A stretch of DNA of 64,000 nt from Xanthostigma xanthostigma. Lineage: Eukaryota > Arthropoda > Insecta > Raphidioptera > Raphidiidae. The stretch covers positions 83,426,948-83,490,947 of the forward strand of contig OY754464.1 in the NCBI GenBank assembly GCA_963575645.1. The letters are read 5' to 3'. The notes beneath the pieces are model-generated. The model saw only the letters and a list, made by a program, of their open reading frames with translations, made no database searches and had not been told where the DNA came from. Below are positions 21,962 through 33,560 of this stretch, piece by piece. The position numbers were made by a program, and so were the translations under genes. Within the stretch, counting starts at the first letter, position 1, and every line of letters starts with the position of its first letter.

Positions 21962-22417
21962 TTAACCGACTTCAGCAAAAAGGAGGAGGTTCTATGTTCG
22001 TCTGTATATTTTTTTTTATGTATGTTCACCGATTTCTCCGTCAATTGTGGACCGATTTTCAAAAATTTTTTTTATTCGAAAGAGTGCACCTCAGAGGTGG
22101 TCCCATCGGAACCAAGTCAGGATCTGATGGTGGAATCCGGAGAAATCGAGGGAAACTGTCAAATTTCAAAGGCACGCATAATGTTTTTTATGTATCTTCA
22201 CCGATTTTTAGTGTTAGATTAACACTAAAAAGAGAAAAATAAAATATTTTTAACAAAAAAATTGAACCGACTTCACACTAAACAGTAAAAAATAATTGCG
22301 TATTGAATTGTTTTGGAGTCGGTGTAGTTCTCGGAATAGATTTCATTTTGGCTGACACCGACTCAAAAACATTTCAATACGCAATTATTTTTTACTTTTT
22401 AGTGTCGGTTCAATTTT
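21962..22417 (+). mobile_element. Family C element, copy 1
   Basis: It begins TTAACCGACTTCAGC followed by AGGAGGAGGTTC and ends TAGTGTCGGTTCAATTTTTT. Its last 160 bp (22259-22417) form a near-perfect hairpin around GGAGTCGGTGT/ACACCGACTC. Family B copy 3 abuts or overlaps its right end. No transposase; the ORFs here are by-products of repeat sequence. Confidence 0.65.
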
Positions 22418-23435
22418 TTGACGTGATAACGTCTTATAAATTGATGAATCACCAATCTCATAAATTGATAAAACACCGGCTGCATGCACGAAAAAGTGTA
22501 ACGTTCCTAACGCGTAACGTTCGTAACGCTTAACGTTCCGCCTGACCCTGTGCGTGCTTTTTGCTAATTTCTCGCTCAATTTAAATCAGATCGGTTTGAA
22601 ACCAGTCTTAAACGAAAGAGGAGAACATTTTACATAGATTTCGTATAACAGAATTTGCCTAAACAGTTTTTTTATACAAATTTATATAGAAAAATATTGT
22701 ATACAAATTTATAGGTATAGAAAAATAGCTGTATAAATGCAATGTTGTCTAATGCATGGCGCGACGCGGTCGGTCGTCTTTGTTTGCCGTACATGGAAAT
22801 TAGAAAATAACGTATGTCTTGTCTTAACATGAAAACGGCTGCATTTCTAATGTTTAATTCAATTTTTTGACATTAGTATTTTGTGAAATGCAACGCCTTC
22901 TAAGTTAAGTATTGGAATAACTAATTATTATTAGAACATAATACTTTGACAGTTGCAAACGTCACTTTTGACATTTCTTATCATTCCGACACCAAGGATA
23001 AGCGGATTGAAACCAAATTTTGGAAGGATGTTTGATATGCAAATATGAAGTGGCCTTTGTTTTTGGAGAACATCGGCGCATGCGTAAAAGAATATATCTC
23101 TTATAATGATGTTTTATATAATAATAATATAGTTTTTAAAACGGTTTTTACTCTATCTATTTTTACTAGAAATTTTTGTAAATTTTTTGGGGAAAATCGG
23201 CGCATGCGCAAAAGAGATAGGTACATGCCATAGTTGTTTTTTATATAATAATAGTGTACTTTTTATAGTGTTTTATTATTCTACTTAATAAAATTTACCT
23301 AAATTTGAAGCGAAAGATGCAATATCATAGATTCGAATTATTATAATTATTATATAAATTTAGGTTATGTATTACGGAATACGTTATCACGTAAAACTAT
23401 CGTCCGTAAACCGACTTTACAGACAACCAATTTTT
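22414..23435 (+). mobile_element. Family B element, copy 3
   Basis: It begins TTTTTTGACGTGATAACG and ends CTTTACAGACAACCAATTTT. It shares its interior (GCATGGCGCGACGCGGTCGG, ATGAAAACGGCTGCATTTC) with copy 6 at 53665-54342 but is about 340 bp longer. The 60-odd-codon frames inside are not recognised. Confidence 0.65.
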
Positions 23436-24906
23436 TATGTAAAAATATTTGTGCTTATTTAAGACATAAAGAGGCATGCGTTCACAAAATTTTATCAAAA
23501 TTGAGTTATTTGTTAAAAATATTTTATTTTATAACTGTTTTCAAAAATATAAAAAGTGATCTCTGAAACCTATGAGCCAGTCCGTAGAGAATGCGGGGAC
23601 CTTATTGAGTTCATTGAGCAACGCAAATGACATTTGTGCTATTTCGTTTATAAATGTGTAACGCAATTGTCATGGGGTTATCGACAAATTGCTATAGGTG
23701 TGCTAGTTTTATTAGATTCATGTTCGTAATCTATTGATTGAGTAAATCAAATATTGAAAGTGGAGGCCAGATTGGATATGTGCCTAGGTTGGGATATAAT
23801 ACCGGACCGTATTTACGATGTAACCGTCAACACTGTGTTCCGTATTAATACAGGCTGCAACATTCCAAAAGGGTTATTTAGTGTTTGTTAACGCGACGGG
23901 CATGTAACCGTTGCAACAAAACTCAACGGATACCCGCACGTCGCCCCCTCGGCGCGACGGCGCTCGGTCCGATGCAGTGGACCGCGTCATTTCATAGAAG
24001 TCCGTTGACGACGACAGATGTGCGCGCACGTTTTTACCTAGGTATAGGTCGGTCTAATGCAGTCCAATGCAGTGAACCACGTAATTTCATATAAGTCCGT
24101 TGACGACGACAGATGTGCGCGCACGTTTTTACGTATACTTACCTACCTACCTTGTTCTGCTCATTGTGAATATGGAGTTTAAAATTGATATTGATATGGA
24201 TTTATTAATTTGCCTTGTTCATAATAAGCCAGTGTTGGGACGAGACTTTAGAAAATTACAAAAATAAACAAGGAAGACATAACGTACTTGCACTTCTTCG
24301 CCCTTCAAGTATAGAACTGATATCGATAACAACGTATATTAGCGGATAGTGTACAAAGGTAACCGTTTCGCGTCGGCCCGTTACCCGTTGACTAACACGG
24401 TCGTTAAGAAGAGCGCTAAAGGAGCCTGTAACAATAATTGTGGTCCAGAATTATGATGTCTCGCGGCAACGACGACAACGGATAATTCAGTTTATATTTA
24501 TTTTAAACGCGCTCGACTTAAATCCCTTTAATAAACGCTTTTAAAAAGCTTAAAAACAGAGACGTACAGGGGCCGGGGGTGGGGATGCACAAAGAATGAA
24601 AACAGTCTGTTTTTTATTCAATCATCTTGTATATATTTCCTGTCTCGACAAATTTTAGTCTACTTCTCAGATGACGTTACAGACTCGAGATTATAAAATT
24701 TGTTTTGTGAAGTCAAGGAGGTATAAAGCGAGGAGGGAGGAGAATGCTTATATAACGTGCACACATATTATATGTGCATACAGAATGGTTGAAGCATAGT
24801 GTCCCAGTTTGATTTTGGAAATTAACAATTATAAAAATTATGTTTTTAGGTTATGATCTACCTGAACGATTTTTGAAATGGGAGTTTTTTTAGGATGCGT
24901 TATGCC
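23436..24906. other. no gene; contains a 95-bp duplication
   Basis: At 23968-24135 a block with AGTCCGTTGACGACGACAGA and TGTGCGCGCACGTTTTTAC occurs twice, 95 bp apart. Its GC content exceeds the surroundings, but there is no convincing ORF. Nothing else is recognised in this 1.5 kb. Confidence 0.5.
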
Positions 24907-25393
24907 GGCACTTCACATGGCTATTTGTTATTTGGCATATTTGGCAAACAATTACCAAGTGTGGACAGTCTATTTGACAAAGTGTTGGCCTTATTTGTCT
25001 ATTTGACAAATAAGGCCAATACCGAATACGCATCACCGTGCACATCAAAGGAGTCAAATAGGCAAATACGCAAATAAACCGTCCACACAATGGCCATATT
25101 CAGAAGCGCACGCGCCGTGAACCTGTACGGACGTGCAGTATTTTTGTGTCTGTGCTGTGAGCGAGAACTGGAACAATTACTATTGAAAATGAATTGGGAC
25201 AATGAAACAGTGCTAAAATTCCTGGAATTTTGAACCTTGCGTTCTGCTGCCAAATGTTTGTGTGTTTGTTATTTGACTGTCATGTGTGGATGGTCGTATT
25301 TGCCTCTATTTGCATGTTTGCCTTGAACGTCATATATCTTGCCAAATACAACAAACACCCAATAGCGAACACAAATAGCCATGTGAAGTGCCA
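24907..25393. mobile_element. hAT-like MITE J
   Basis: GGCACTTCACATGGCTATTT at the left is mirrored by AAATAGCCATGTGAAGTGCC at the right. Internal repeats of TATTTGACAAA and ATTTGGCA recur near both ends. No ORF; assignment to hAT is by style of ends only, and a TSD is not clear. Confidence 0.6.
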
Positions 25394-25466
25394 CTATGTT
25401 TAAAAAATAATGAAACATTTTTTTTATAAATAATCATAATATACACCGTAAAGTCTATAATATAGC

Positions 25467-25860
25467 GACACTCAAGGGACTGTGCACTTTGTGGCGTTAT
25501 TGAGAGTTGTCGTTAAATGGAGAGAAGAAATCATCCATATTGTCGATACGGTCGAGCGACTGAATCCAAAGCGTCTTCCAACATTACTTATCTTTTCTCC
25601 CGCCTCTATTCCGCGTATTAATAAAACTTTTTCGTAAATATATAAAGATTTTCTTTTACTCGCCATGTTCACAGCTTGCAAGTTTGTGGGCGACTTATAG
25701 AATATGATAACTTATCGATAAGCTGCTGAGCTAAACATATGAACAAAGAAACGCATTGCTTAGAATATTCGGTACGCATGATTCCGACAACAAAGCAACA
25801 AAATAACAATTTGCTTAATGATGACGTATTGTTGTCGTTATTTAGAGTGTATCATTGTAT
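25467..25860 (-). mobile_element. Internally deleted pogo/Tigger-like transposon
   Basis: The minus strand carries the start of a pogo-type transposase (25535-25666) and then jumps directly to sequence that also occurs alone at 276-341. On the other side, TCGTTATTTAGAGTGTATCA near 25834 is repeated at 62296. This is the structure of a MITE formed by deletion of the transposase core. Confidence 0.65.
25535..25666 (-). pseudogene. pogo/Tigger transposase N-terminus (psq-type HTH)
   Basis: About 44 codons, starting at MASKRKSLYIYEKV and ending at RSTVSTIW. They match the N-terminal helix-turn-helix (CENP-B/psq type) of pogo/Tigger transposases, which binds the element ends. The pattern KxxLIxxIExGExxxxVxRRFGxxRSTxSTIW is intact. 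The second HTH and the DDE catalytic domain are absent; beyond the Trp the frame runs into element-end sequence and stops near 25472. It cannot encode an active transposase. Confidence 0.75.
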
Positions 25861-26039
25861 GATTATTGTAAAGCTTAAAGATATTTTTTTTATACGATTT
25901 AGAATTTAAGTGAACTTTTTTCATGCAAAATGTTGTTTAATTGTTATAAAAAATTTCCGAAACGAAATTGTGAAAAAAATGGCTCCATACGCAGTAAAGA
26001 TAACCTTGGATCCGGGCGACTGAAAATAGTGAGCTATGG

Positions 26040-26095
26040 AACTTCAAGGAGGGGAGGTCTTTGCCCAGCGGTGGGAATTTAATAGGTTTATTGTC
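26040..26095 (+). mobile_element. 3' end of an RTE-type LINE
   Basis: GGAGGTCTTTGCCCAGCGGT then GGGAA... is the 3' end seen on many lepidopteran RTE-like non-LTR elements (recognised from memory). Only the last tens of bases are present, and there is no RT frame. Confidence 0.5.
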
Positions 26096-26442
26096 GATCG
26101 GTGATTATTGGCCGGTTCACGATTTTTCAACCATCCTGTATACAGAGACATTTGTTCCATCTTCACTTATTGCTTCCTAGCTCGAGTGCACTTGTTGATA
26201 GTGTGCTATTTTTTTTATTACTTACGTTACGTTGCAGTTATTATGCAAAACTTATTTGTATTTATTTTGTGTTCATGTCGAGAGAGAATTACTTCACAAC
26301 TATGTCTGTCCGTCTGTCGATTCGACTCGTGTTATGCGAGTCTGTTACCCGCACCGCTCGTGGAATTAGCGTTTTAATTTTTTTTTTTTTTTTGTGTACA
26401 GTATTGGAACAGATATCAAATTGAAGATTAAATAATAATTAA

Positions 26443-27016
26443 CTAGAGTGACCTGTGCGAATTATTCGCACTAAATAAGTATAATAATTATCACTTTACA
26501 AAATTATTTTTTAAATATGATTGCAGGTATTCAATTCGTTTCTAATTTTGCACACTGCTTATAACGTTCATCTTTTTGTTGTATTACAACATGAAGCTCA
26601 TATGACAGATCGAAGAAATATTTTACTAAAATTGTCATATAGAGGCGCAAATAGCAAAAGCGTTGAGCTACGCCGTCAGATGGCATCATGCAGCATTGCT
26701 GTGACGTTGTTCAGCGTTGCTCGCTGTTTCAAAATTAAAGCTGTCAGATGGCAGTATGCAGTATTGTGTCTGTTGTATTACAATATGAAGGTCAGATGAC
26801 GGATCGAAGTGTTGACGTTGTTTCAAAATTAAAGCCGTCAGATGGCAGACGTTGTTCAGCGTTGCTGTATTTTAATTAATTTACAAAAACGAAAGCAATT
26901 ATAAATTTTTTAGTTGTCGATGTCAGTAGAGCAAGCAATTATCTGTAAAATGATATATAATTTATGTGGAGAAATTGTGAGGTTTTTTCTAAAAAAGGAG
27001 GCAAACATCTTAAACC
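26443..27016 (+). repeat. Interspersed repeat E, copy 1
   Basis: It runs from AGAGTGACCTGTGCGAATTA to about GGAGGCAAACATCTTA and matches 51545-52109 inverted. It contains several dispersed copies of GTCAGATGGCA and of GTTTCAAAATTAAAGC. A 92-codon frame starting MQVFNSFLILHTAYN is kept in both copies, but it is interspersed with the short repeats and resembles no protein I know. Confidence 0.65.
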
Positions 27017-27651
27017 TTAGCGTATTAATATATATGATCGTTTATGTTTAGTGTTGGAATCTACGCTACGAATAAGTAATTAAACAATTTTTTTGATTAT
27101 TTATTTGCATCCTGAACACTAGCTAATCTATATAGAAAATTCTTACAATTTCTGACCATGAACTCTCGGACTGTAAGATACCTTCAGCTGATTGACAATG
27201 CTAGGCATTTTATAAACATTAACTAATTGTGATCTCCTTTCGGGGAAGAGCACAATAGAGAACAACTGTTTTGTTGTACCTTTCAAGATAAAAGAATACG
27301 CTCGGTCACCGTTGTGAAGTTCGAGAGTGCTTTAAAAAACCGAGAAGGTGTTCCGAGTATTTTTGAGGTCAGTATTGCCGGGTTGGGTCCAGTTCGATAA
27401 CACTATGCACCCAAATTTTGAATTTTTTTTTTATGTCATAGAAAACGCTAAATTTTAACGTTCAAAAAAAAACTTTGCGGATTATTCACAAATTTCCTCA
27501 AAAATACGTGAAAAAACGTCATTGTCATTTTTTGAATCTAACCAATCAAAAATCACAAATACACGTCATAGCAACTGGTGTGGAATTATTGTATAACTAT
27601 CTCACTTTGTATGCAGCTTTCGATTGTGTTATGGAAGCAGGGTCGTATTTA
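27017..27651. other. no recognised feature
   Basis: AT-rich DNA leading into the tandem array. No element ends or coding sequence are recognised. Confidence 0.35.
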
Positions 27652-28114
27652 GATTCGCATACCCGTTTATCGTTCACCCCGGAATTGTTTTTTTAAAAAC
27701 TCAACATTTGCCTCTTCCCGTTTCACTGCGAGACAATTCGCATACCCCTTTATCGTTCACCCCAGAATTACAATTCGCATACCCGTTTATCGTTCACCCC
27801 GGAATTGTTTTTTTAAAAACTCCACATTTGCCCCTTCCCGTTTCACTGCGAGACAATTCGCATACCCCTTTATCGTTCACCCCAGAATTACAATTCGCAT
27901 ACCCGTTTATCGTTCACCCCGGAATTGTTTTTTTAAAAACTCCACATTTGCCCCTTCCCGTTTCACTGCGAGACAATTCGCATACCCCATTATCGTTCAC
28001 CCCAGAATTACAATTCGCATACCCGTTTATCGTTCACCCCGGAATTGTTTTTTTAAAAACTCCACATTTGCCCCTTCCCGTTTCACTGCGAGACAATTAG
28101 CATACCCCTTTATC
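27652..28114 (+). repeat. 120-bp tandem array, about 3.9 units
   Basis: The unit contains ACCCGTTTATCGTTCACCCC then TTTGCCCCTTCCCGTTTCAC, with the same phase at 27781, 27901 and 28021. Each unit includes two half-repeats of ATTCGCATACCC...TTTATCGTTCACCCC. Units are almost identical, so expansion is recent. As 120 is divisible by 3 a 158-codon frame stays open, which is a consequence of the period. Confidence 0.9.
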
Positions 28115-28512
28115 AAAAAAGGCGGTGGTTTTCAATCTTCATGAAAATGTGAGTTTTAAATTTAAAATTCGTTTTATAAGTTAAAATTTCCAAATACGAC
28201 TTTGCCCTGAACGTTCAATTGTATTTCATTCCAACCAATTGATATTTCTATCTTTGTTTATCATAGATACAGGTATATATAACTTTCTCTTTTCTTATCA
28301 CTATATAAGACAAGATAGCGATCGCTATAGTAAATAATATACTCTAAATCAACTTACTCATATTTAATTTTTCTAAATTAATTAATAAAAATTAATTTTC
28401 CGCACTTAAAACGACCAATAACGCTGTTATATGTTATATAAAACAATAATTGTGAATTTCCAGTGGATATTTTGCATAGCAAGTTATCGTACTCTTACCG
28501 AGATGGCCTATT

Positions 28513-28828
28513 ATAGTACGCCGTCACGGATCTAAAAGGTTCGGAAGTTAGTCACAAACAGCGTCGCAAAGGCACATTTTATAGAGTCGTTGATACTCCC
28601 ACCACCAACCGGCTACCTGCACGGAACGTGCGCTCGTCGGTGATTGGCCGTGATCGCTCGTTGCCTTTGTCAGTTTCATGCTTCAAAGTACAGTCGAGCA
28701 CGCTATTGTCAAGTTGTTATTGCTGTTTTAGTTTTGTTGAGTTGCGAGTTTGTAGTTTTTCAACAGACTGTACAAGCGCAAGCCTGCATTCGCATATGAC
28801 TTCCGAGCCTTTTAGATTCGTGGCGCGA
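28513..28828. mobile_element. MITE with CACGGATCTAAAAGGTTCGG ends, copy 1
   Basis: The left CACGGATCTAAAAGGTTCGG is mirrored by CCGAGCCTTTTAGATTCGTG at the right. The interior GTGATTGGCCGTGATCGCTC and GTTGCGAGTTTGTAGTTTTT recur, inverted, in the copy at 49429-49724. No ORF belongs to it. The flanks 28115-28512 and 28829-29307 hold nothing recognised. Confidence 0.7.
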
Positions 28829-29311
28829 GACACGCCTGTGTAGGCGCAAAGAAGCGTTTCCGTTAATTAAATAAATACAAGAAAATTGCTCCTGCCTAAA
28901 TTATTATTTTTTGATTAATTGACTTGTGTAGTTATATTATTTTGGGGGGTATGGAAAACGAAACCTAACAAGTTTTATATCACTTTTAAGAATAATAAAA
29001 TATGTTGTTCACTACTGTATAACTCACCTGCTCTGGCTGCGCTTGTCTGGCAGGCATCCGTCTTTTTTTTTGTTCTCGTAGTGTAGAACAATCTAAATAA
29101 TGTCATTTGCAGTCATAATAGTTCTCAATAAATAAAGCCTTCATGCATGCCGCTTTCATTTGTTTTATTGTTTGTCTTATTTTTAATTTAAAATATATCT
29201 ACATACATACTATTAATATATTAGTCGTACACAGAGCTTTATCTTAAAATGAAACAATTTATTGCAGTAAATATAGCGTTTCATGTTTGAATTCCATGTC
29301 GGGGTCATTAA

Positions 29312-30042
29312 GAGTATTCGTCCCTGCAAATACCCCCTGCACCCTTCATCTCAAATCTTTTCCTCTCGCCTAAAAACGGTTCGCGCTCTCTCGACGCTAT
29401 TTTTAAAGCTAGAGGGTTCTGGTAAACGCCAAATGAAAGACAAAGAATCAGACTACAAATCCTTCAGGCGAATTTTTTGAAAAAAAGTTCCTGAAAAAAC
29501 TTACAACCTTTTGAAAAAAATAAAAAACTCGGGTCGCAGTGCGAAACCCTGCCGACAATATAGTGTATTTGCTTTTATAAGCAGTGTGGCTCTATTGTAT
29601 GAACTTAACTTTGTTTTTGGACAAAATAAAAAAAATTACCCCTATATACACCCCATAAAACAACATTTTTTTACTTAATTTCAATACTATATAGCAATTC
29701 AACATCTGTACCAAATTATATACACCCTTCAGTATGTAAATCCATATCAATAAACTTGTGTTTTCATAAAATTTGTAAGTCCGGTCCTGTCGGGCCGATT
29801 TTATTAAAATTTTAGCAGCACATTTCAATAATTACTAAAGGGTTAAATTTCAAATTTGAAACGATTCTGAGAATTTTTTCGGTATTTTTGGGCCCAAAAA
29901 CATTTTTCAACCCCTAAATACCCCCCTTAAAATGGCCCGATCGGGCCCATTTTAAATAGGCTTCTTGCGATGATGGATTCCAACATGTGGACCAAATTTC
30001 ATTTAAATCGATTAAGTCTGTCGAGAGTTATCGTGGTCACAC

Positions 30043-30090
<48 letters not shown>

Positions 30091-30422
30091 ATTTCCAAAA
30101 ATGGTGCCAAACTTCTTAGAAACTTATGAAACGTCGAGAAATTTTGGTCCGACCCCTAGGTCCCGCCATCCGACCGACGCCAATAGTGTAAGTGCCTTAT
30201 GGCAAATACACTAATAAGTTGCGTAATATTTCACACGTAGGCGAAACTGTTTTTCAAAAAATTCACCTGAAGGATCTGTAGTCTGATTCTTTGTCTTTCA
30301 TTTGGCGTTTACCAGAACCATCTAGCTTTAAAAATAGAGTCGGGAGAGCGCGAACCGTTTTTAGGCGAGGGGAATAGATTTGAGATGAAGGGTGCAGGGG
30401 GTATTTGCAAGGACGAATACTC
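29312..30422. mobile_element. Family G foldback element with TTAA flanks, copy 1 (filled)
   Basis: GAGTATTCGTCCCTGCAAAT at the left is mirrored by ATTTGCAAGGACGAATACTC at the right. The arms are about 190 bp and TTAA sits on each side (29308-29311 and 30423-30426). TTAA duplication is the hallmark of piggyBac-type transposition, though these ends are not the usual piggyBac CCC/GGG. Family H copy 2 interrupts it; the uninterrupted copy is at 41212-41618. Confidence 0.75.
29523..30211 (-). mobile_element. Family H element, copy 2, nested in G
   Basis: It starts AAAAACTCGGGTCGCAGTGC and ends GCCTTATGGCAAATACAC, flanked by TA (29521-29522, 30212-30213). The empty site at 41.4 kb reads GAAAAAAATAATAAGTTAC, which fits a single TA target duplicated on insertion. 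It contains the same (TA)n run as copy 1 (30042-30087). A frame starting MKCAAKILIKSAR exists in both copies but ends differently. Confidence 0.8.
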
Positions 30423-30589
30423 TTAAGAATCACTACTCTCGCTAAAGAAATTTCACTTCGAAAATTCATTTATCGTATTTTTGGTCTAGGATCCGTACTT
30501 TTTAAACGCAATAAAGAACCCTGCATAAAATAACATTTGAAGTTGCAGTAAAGACGCTTGTAGCTATGGTTTGCTAAACGGTAAATATA

Positions 30590-30975
30590 ATAATAATAAT
30601 AATGCGTTTAAAGTCCGTTTCTCGACTTTATGTCTTAACAGACGCCATTCACACTATTACTATTTTCCATCTATCACACTTCCCGTTATTTTTTACATTT
30701 TTAAACTTCAACTTATTTAATAGTAATGGGCGAATGAAGGAATTTTAGGACATTAGGATAAGGTAGGCAAGTTTTGGGCATATTTTGACATGGTCTTGAA
30801 TAAGGAACCATCTCGATATTTATGTGGAATTTTTGAGAGAAACCATGGGAAACCTCAACAGGATGGCCGGCACAGGAATCATTGTTTCTCGGCGAGAGGC
30901 AGCTGGAGAAAGTCTCAGTTACATCTGCCCCCGCCGGGATTCGAACCCGGTACCTCCCGAATGCGAGTCTAGTGC
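30590..30975 (-). mobile_element. tRNA-derived SINE, copy 1
   Basis: On the minus strand it has a tRNA-like head with B box GGGTTCGAATCCC (complement of 30936-30950), a body shared with 53155-53578 (AACCATGGGAAACCTCAAC, GGGCGAATGAAGGAATTTT on +), and a (TTA)n tail at 30588-30603. The head diverges from copy 2 beyond the CTAGTGC motif at about 30975, so the 5' edge is uncertain. Confidence 0.7.
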
Positions 30976-31044
30976 AGATCAATATTTTTTCTACCGTCAT
31001 CTTCACTTCGTGGTGTTTATGACAATAATAATAATAATAAATTA

Positions 31045-31573
31045 GTGATGTGCCGGATCGTTAAAAATGTATATCCACGGATAAGGATCTGAATACGGAT
31101 TTTTGATTTCAAGATCCGCGGATACGGATACTGATCTTAACTTTCTTCGAGTACGCGGCGGTAAATATTGCACATCGACCTTTGGAAATAGACTATCTGT
31201 TATGGGAAAAAAGTTATTGACCTCTTTAAGAGTTAACTCTCATAACAGATTGTCACTTTCCAAAGATCGATGTGCAATATCTCATTATAAAGATAGTTGA
31301 TTTAGTACCTTTGAGTTATGTACTATTGATATGGTACTCACTACGATAAATGTTTGCAATATAAAGGTGCCAAATACGATTTAAAAAAATAAAAAATAAT
31401 CTGAATGGAATTTAACAGTTATTACCTAATCACCTATATATATATAAAATTTCATCTATGAATTGAAGGTAAACGATCCGTAAAAGATCCGCCAAAAACT
31501 AACGGATACGGATACGGATCTTTCTTCTCCTTCGGATATCCGCGGATACGGATACGGATATCCGGCACATCAC
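31045..31573. mobile_element. hAT-like element K
   Basis: GTGATGTGCCGGATCG at the left and CGGATATCCGGCACATCAC at the right are inverted. Many CGGATACGGATAC motifs crowd both subterminal regions, a pattern typical of non-autonomous hAT elements. A separate inner inverted pair lies at about 31170-31275 (GCACATCGACCTTTGG / CCAAAGATCGATGTGC). No TSD was identified and no ORF is present. Confidence 0.65.
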
Positions 31574-32071
31574 ATAGTGGTCATAGACCAGTCGGAAGAA
31601 AACCTTTATTAATTTGAGGTTAAACACTGTTTTGAGTAGATTAGGAAGAGATACTTTGCGTTAGAAGGAACTAGCAACTGGAAAATTCTTGAGCCCGATT
31701 GTATTGTACTGAATGCAATTCGAAACAAATTTCCGCTCAATAAGCTCGAGTCAAAGGTAAAAAAAAAAACCTTGAAGTATTCATGTATGCAAGGGACTGT
31801 ATATACAGTAGTTATGATAAGTAGCAGTTAGCACCCCGTTCGTATACCTATGTTTTCTTTGATAACGTCTGCTGGTGATTTCTTATGCTAGCTGTGGATG
31901 GCACGCAGGAAATGACGTCACAGTCATACGCTTTCATATTCGTCAAAAGGATTATATTATATAATGTATATATTGTTCGGGCCGTATACCTACTTAATAC
32001 TTATGTACAGTAAAACTTTGTTTATCTAAATGTATAAAAGGAAACCGCGCACAGCTCAAACCACTAGATCA

Positions 32072-32115
32072 GAGGTCAGCAACCTGCGGCTCGCAGTAAA
32101 GTTGCGTCTCTCCAG
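32072..32115 (+). mobile_element. hAT end fragment
   Basis: AGAGGTCAGCAACCTGCGGC followed by TCGCAG resembles the classic hAT end CAG(G/T)GGTC(G/A)GCAAACTGCGGC. No partner end was found. Confidence 0.45.
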
Positions 32116-32129
32116 TTCCATACGCAAAA

Positions 32130-32665
32130 AATAATTATAATAATATATAAAAATTACGTGTCACATGTTTGTCCGCGATGAACTCCTAAACTACTGAACC
32201 GATTTTAAATTTGATTTGCACACCGTGTGCAATTCGAACCAACTTGAAAGATAGGATAGCTTACATTTCAATTTATAGTCGCAATATTATTTTATTGCAA
32301 ATTATTTGTCTATTCCTTGACAGTCATAATACAACCATATAAGATGGCGAACCTGTTGACTGGATTGAGTGAATATTCAATAGATGGCGCAACGAACTTA
32401 ACAACCATATATCTAGATCGAGGATGTAAAAAAACTGAATATCGTTTAAAACTGCTCGGCACGACGGCGCAGCCGGAGTGCTCGAAATAGAGCAAGTGTT
32501 TTAAAGACTAGTTATCCACGAATACTTTACGCTATTTTTTTTCACACACACATATACGTCCATGTATATTTTAAAATAGCTAGCAATTAATAAAATAGAT
32601 AGATAGATAGATGTTCCAATTAAATTGTTTTATTATTTCACTTTATACGTAGCGAAGCACGTACA
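32130..32665 (+). repeat. Degraded retroposon-like repeat
   Basis: AACTCCTAAACTACTGAACC near the left and AGCGAAGCACGTACAGGGC then CGCTAGT near the right are motifs I associate with common lepidopteran retroposons ending in GGnCCGCTAGT. An ATAG microsatellite sits at 32598-32611. No RT frame was found. Low certainty on family. Confidence 0.4.
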
Positions 32666-33440
32666 GGGCCGCTAGTTTTATTATATAAACTCTTAAAAAT
32701 CGTCCAAACGATTCATGATTGAGCACCATGTCTATCTCTTAGCCATTTCCACTCGCGTCTCACCCGCACCGCCCCCGTCGCGACGTGTCGTCCTCGGATA
32801 TATATATTATACCTCCTACATAAGCAAATACTATAATATTGAAACGAAAATGTTTAGTGCCTCTTTAAAAACTGGGAAATTTTGTAAAAAATCGCTTTAC
32901 TCTTGTTTAATTTTACGCACTAGTGCGAAATAGGTCAAACGACAACGGCTATGGGCCATAATAATAATAATAATAATAACTTTTATTTCACATTGACTAC
33001 AAAGTTTGTGATTCGTCATAAAAAATTGATAAAATTTATAATAAAATAAATTGAAAAAAATAAAAAAAAAATATATGAGTGGGTGGAGCTCAAGCCCGGA
33101 TCTACGATTTTCTCGAACCCCGGGCAAGAAAGCTGATAAAGCCCCCCTTTCTCCAAGCAAATTGAGTAAATCGCCAACAGATTATGGCGCCCCCTGAAAT
33201 CGCCACCCGGGGCGGTAGCACCGATTTGCCACCTCACTCCCTCTAGATCCGAAGTCTTATCCGTGCGTAGTGTGCGTAGTGTTGGTGGTTAATCAGGTTC
33301 TTTTAAATTAGTAATACTCTTGAATTTGATTTAATAATGATTTATATATTTACAACAACAACGTCAACGTATGCTAGCATTATGCTGGCATAGTCACCTC
33401 CTGTCCTCTTGTCCTTCTCTTCCTTCCAAATATACATATA
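32666..33440. other. no gene; includes a hAT-like end near 33090-33250
   Basis: CAAGCCCGGATCTACGATTT and CGCCACCCGGGGCGG recall degraded hAT ends with CCCCGGGC blocks. An AAT microsatellite lies at 32960-32982. No coding sequence. Confidence 0.35.
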
Positions 33441-33560
33441 TTTATATCAATTTGAAATGCAAACCCATGCGCATTTAACTAGACCACTTAAGTAAGTGGT
33501 ATAGTTAAATACTCCGTTTGCAGTTTACATTGCAACTGATATACGTAACTTAACCTCAGT
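33440..33560. mobile_element. Family P palindrome, partial copy
   Basis: CCCATGCGCATTTAACTAGA, TTTGCAGTTTACATT and ATACGTAACTTAACCT match the complete copies at 39901 and 43021. The GTAGTGG ends are missing. The following 33561-34007 has no recognised feature. Confidence 0.45.

Noticed and set aside
21953..22242. Overlapping 82- and 89-codon frames
   Set aside because: Both lie in family C sequence and similar frames recur in other copies (for example 36101-36402 and 47632-47865); they are repeat sequence.
27624..28100. 158-codon repetitive protein
   Set aside because: It is the 120-bp tandem array read in a frame that stays open because the period is divisible by 3; there is no start context or conserved domain.
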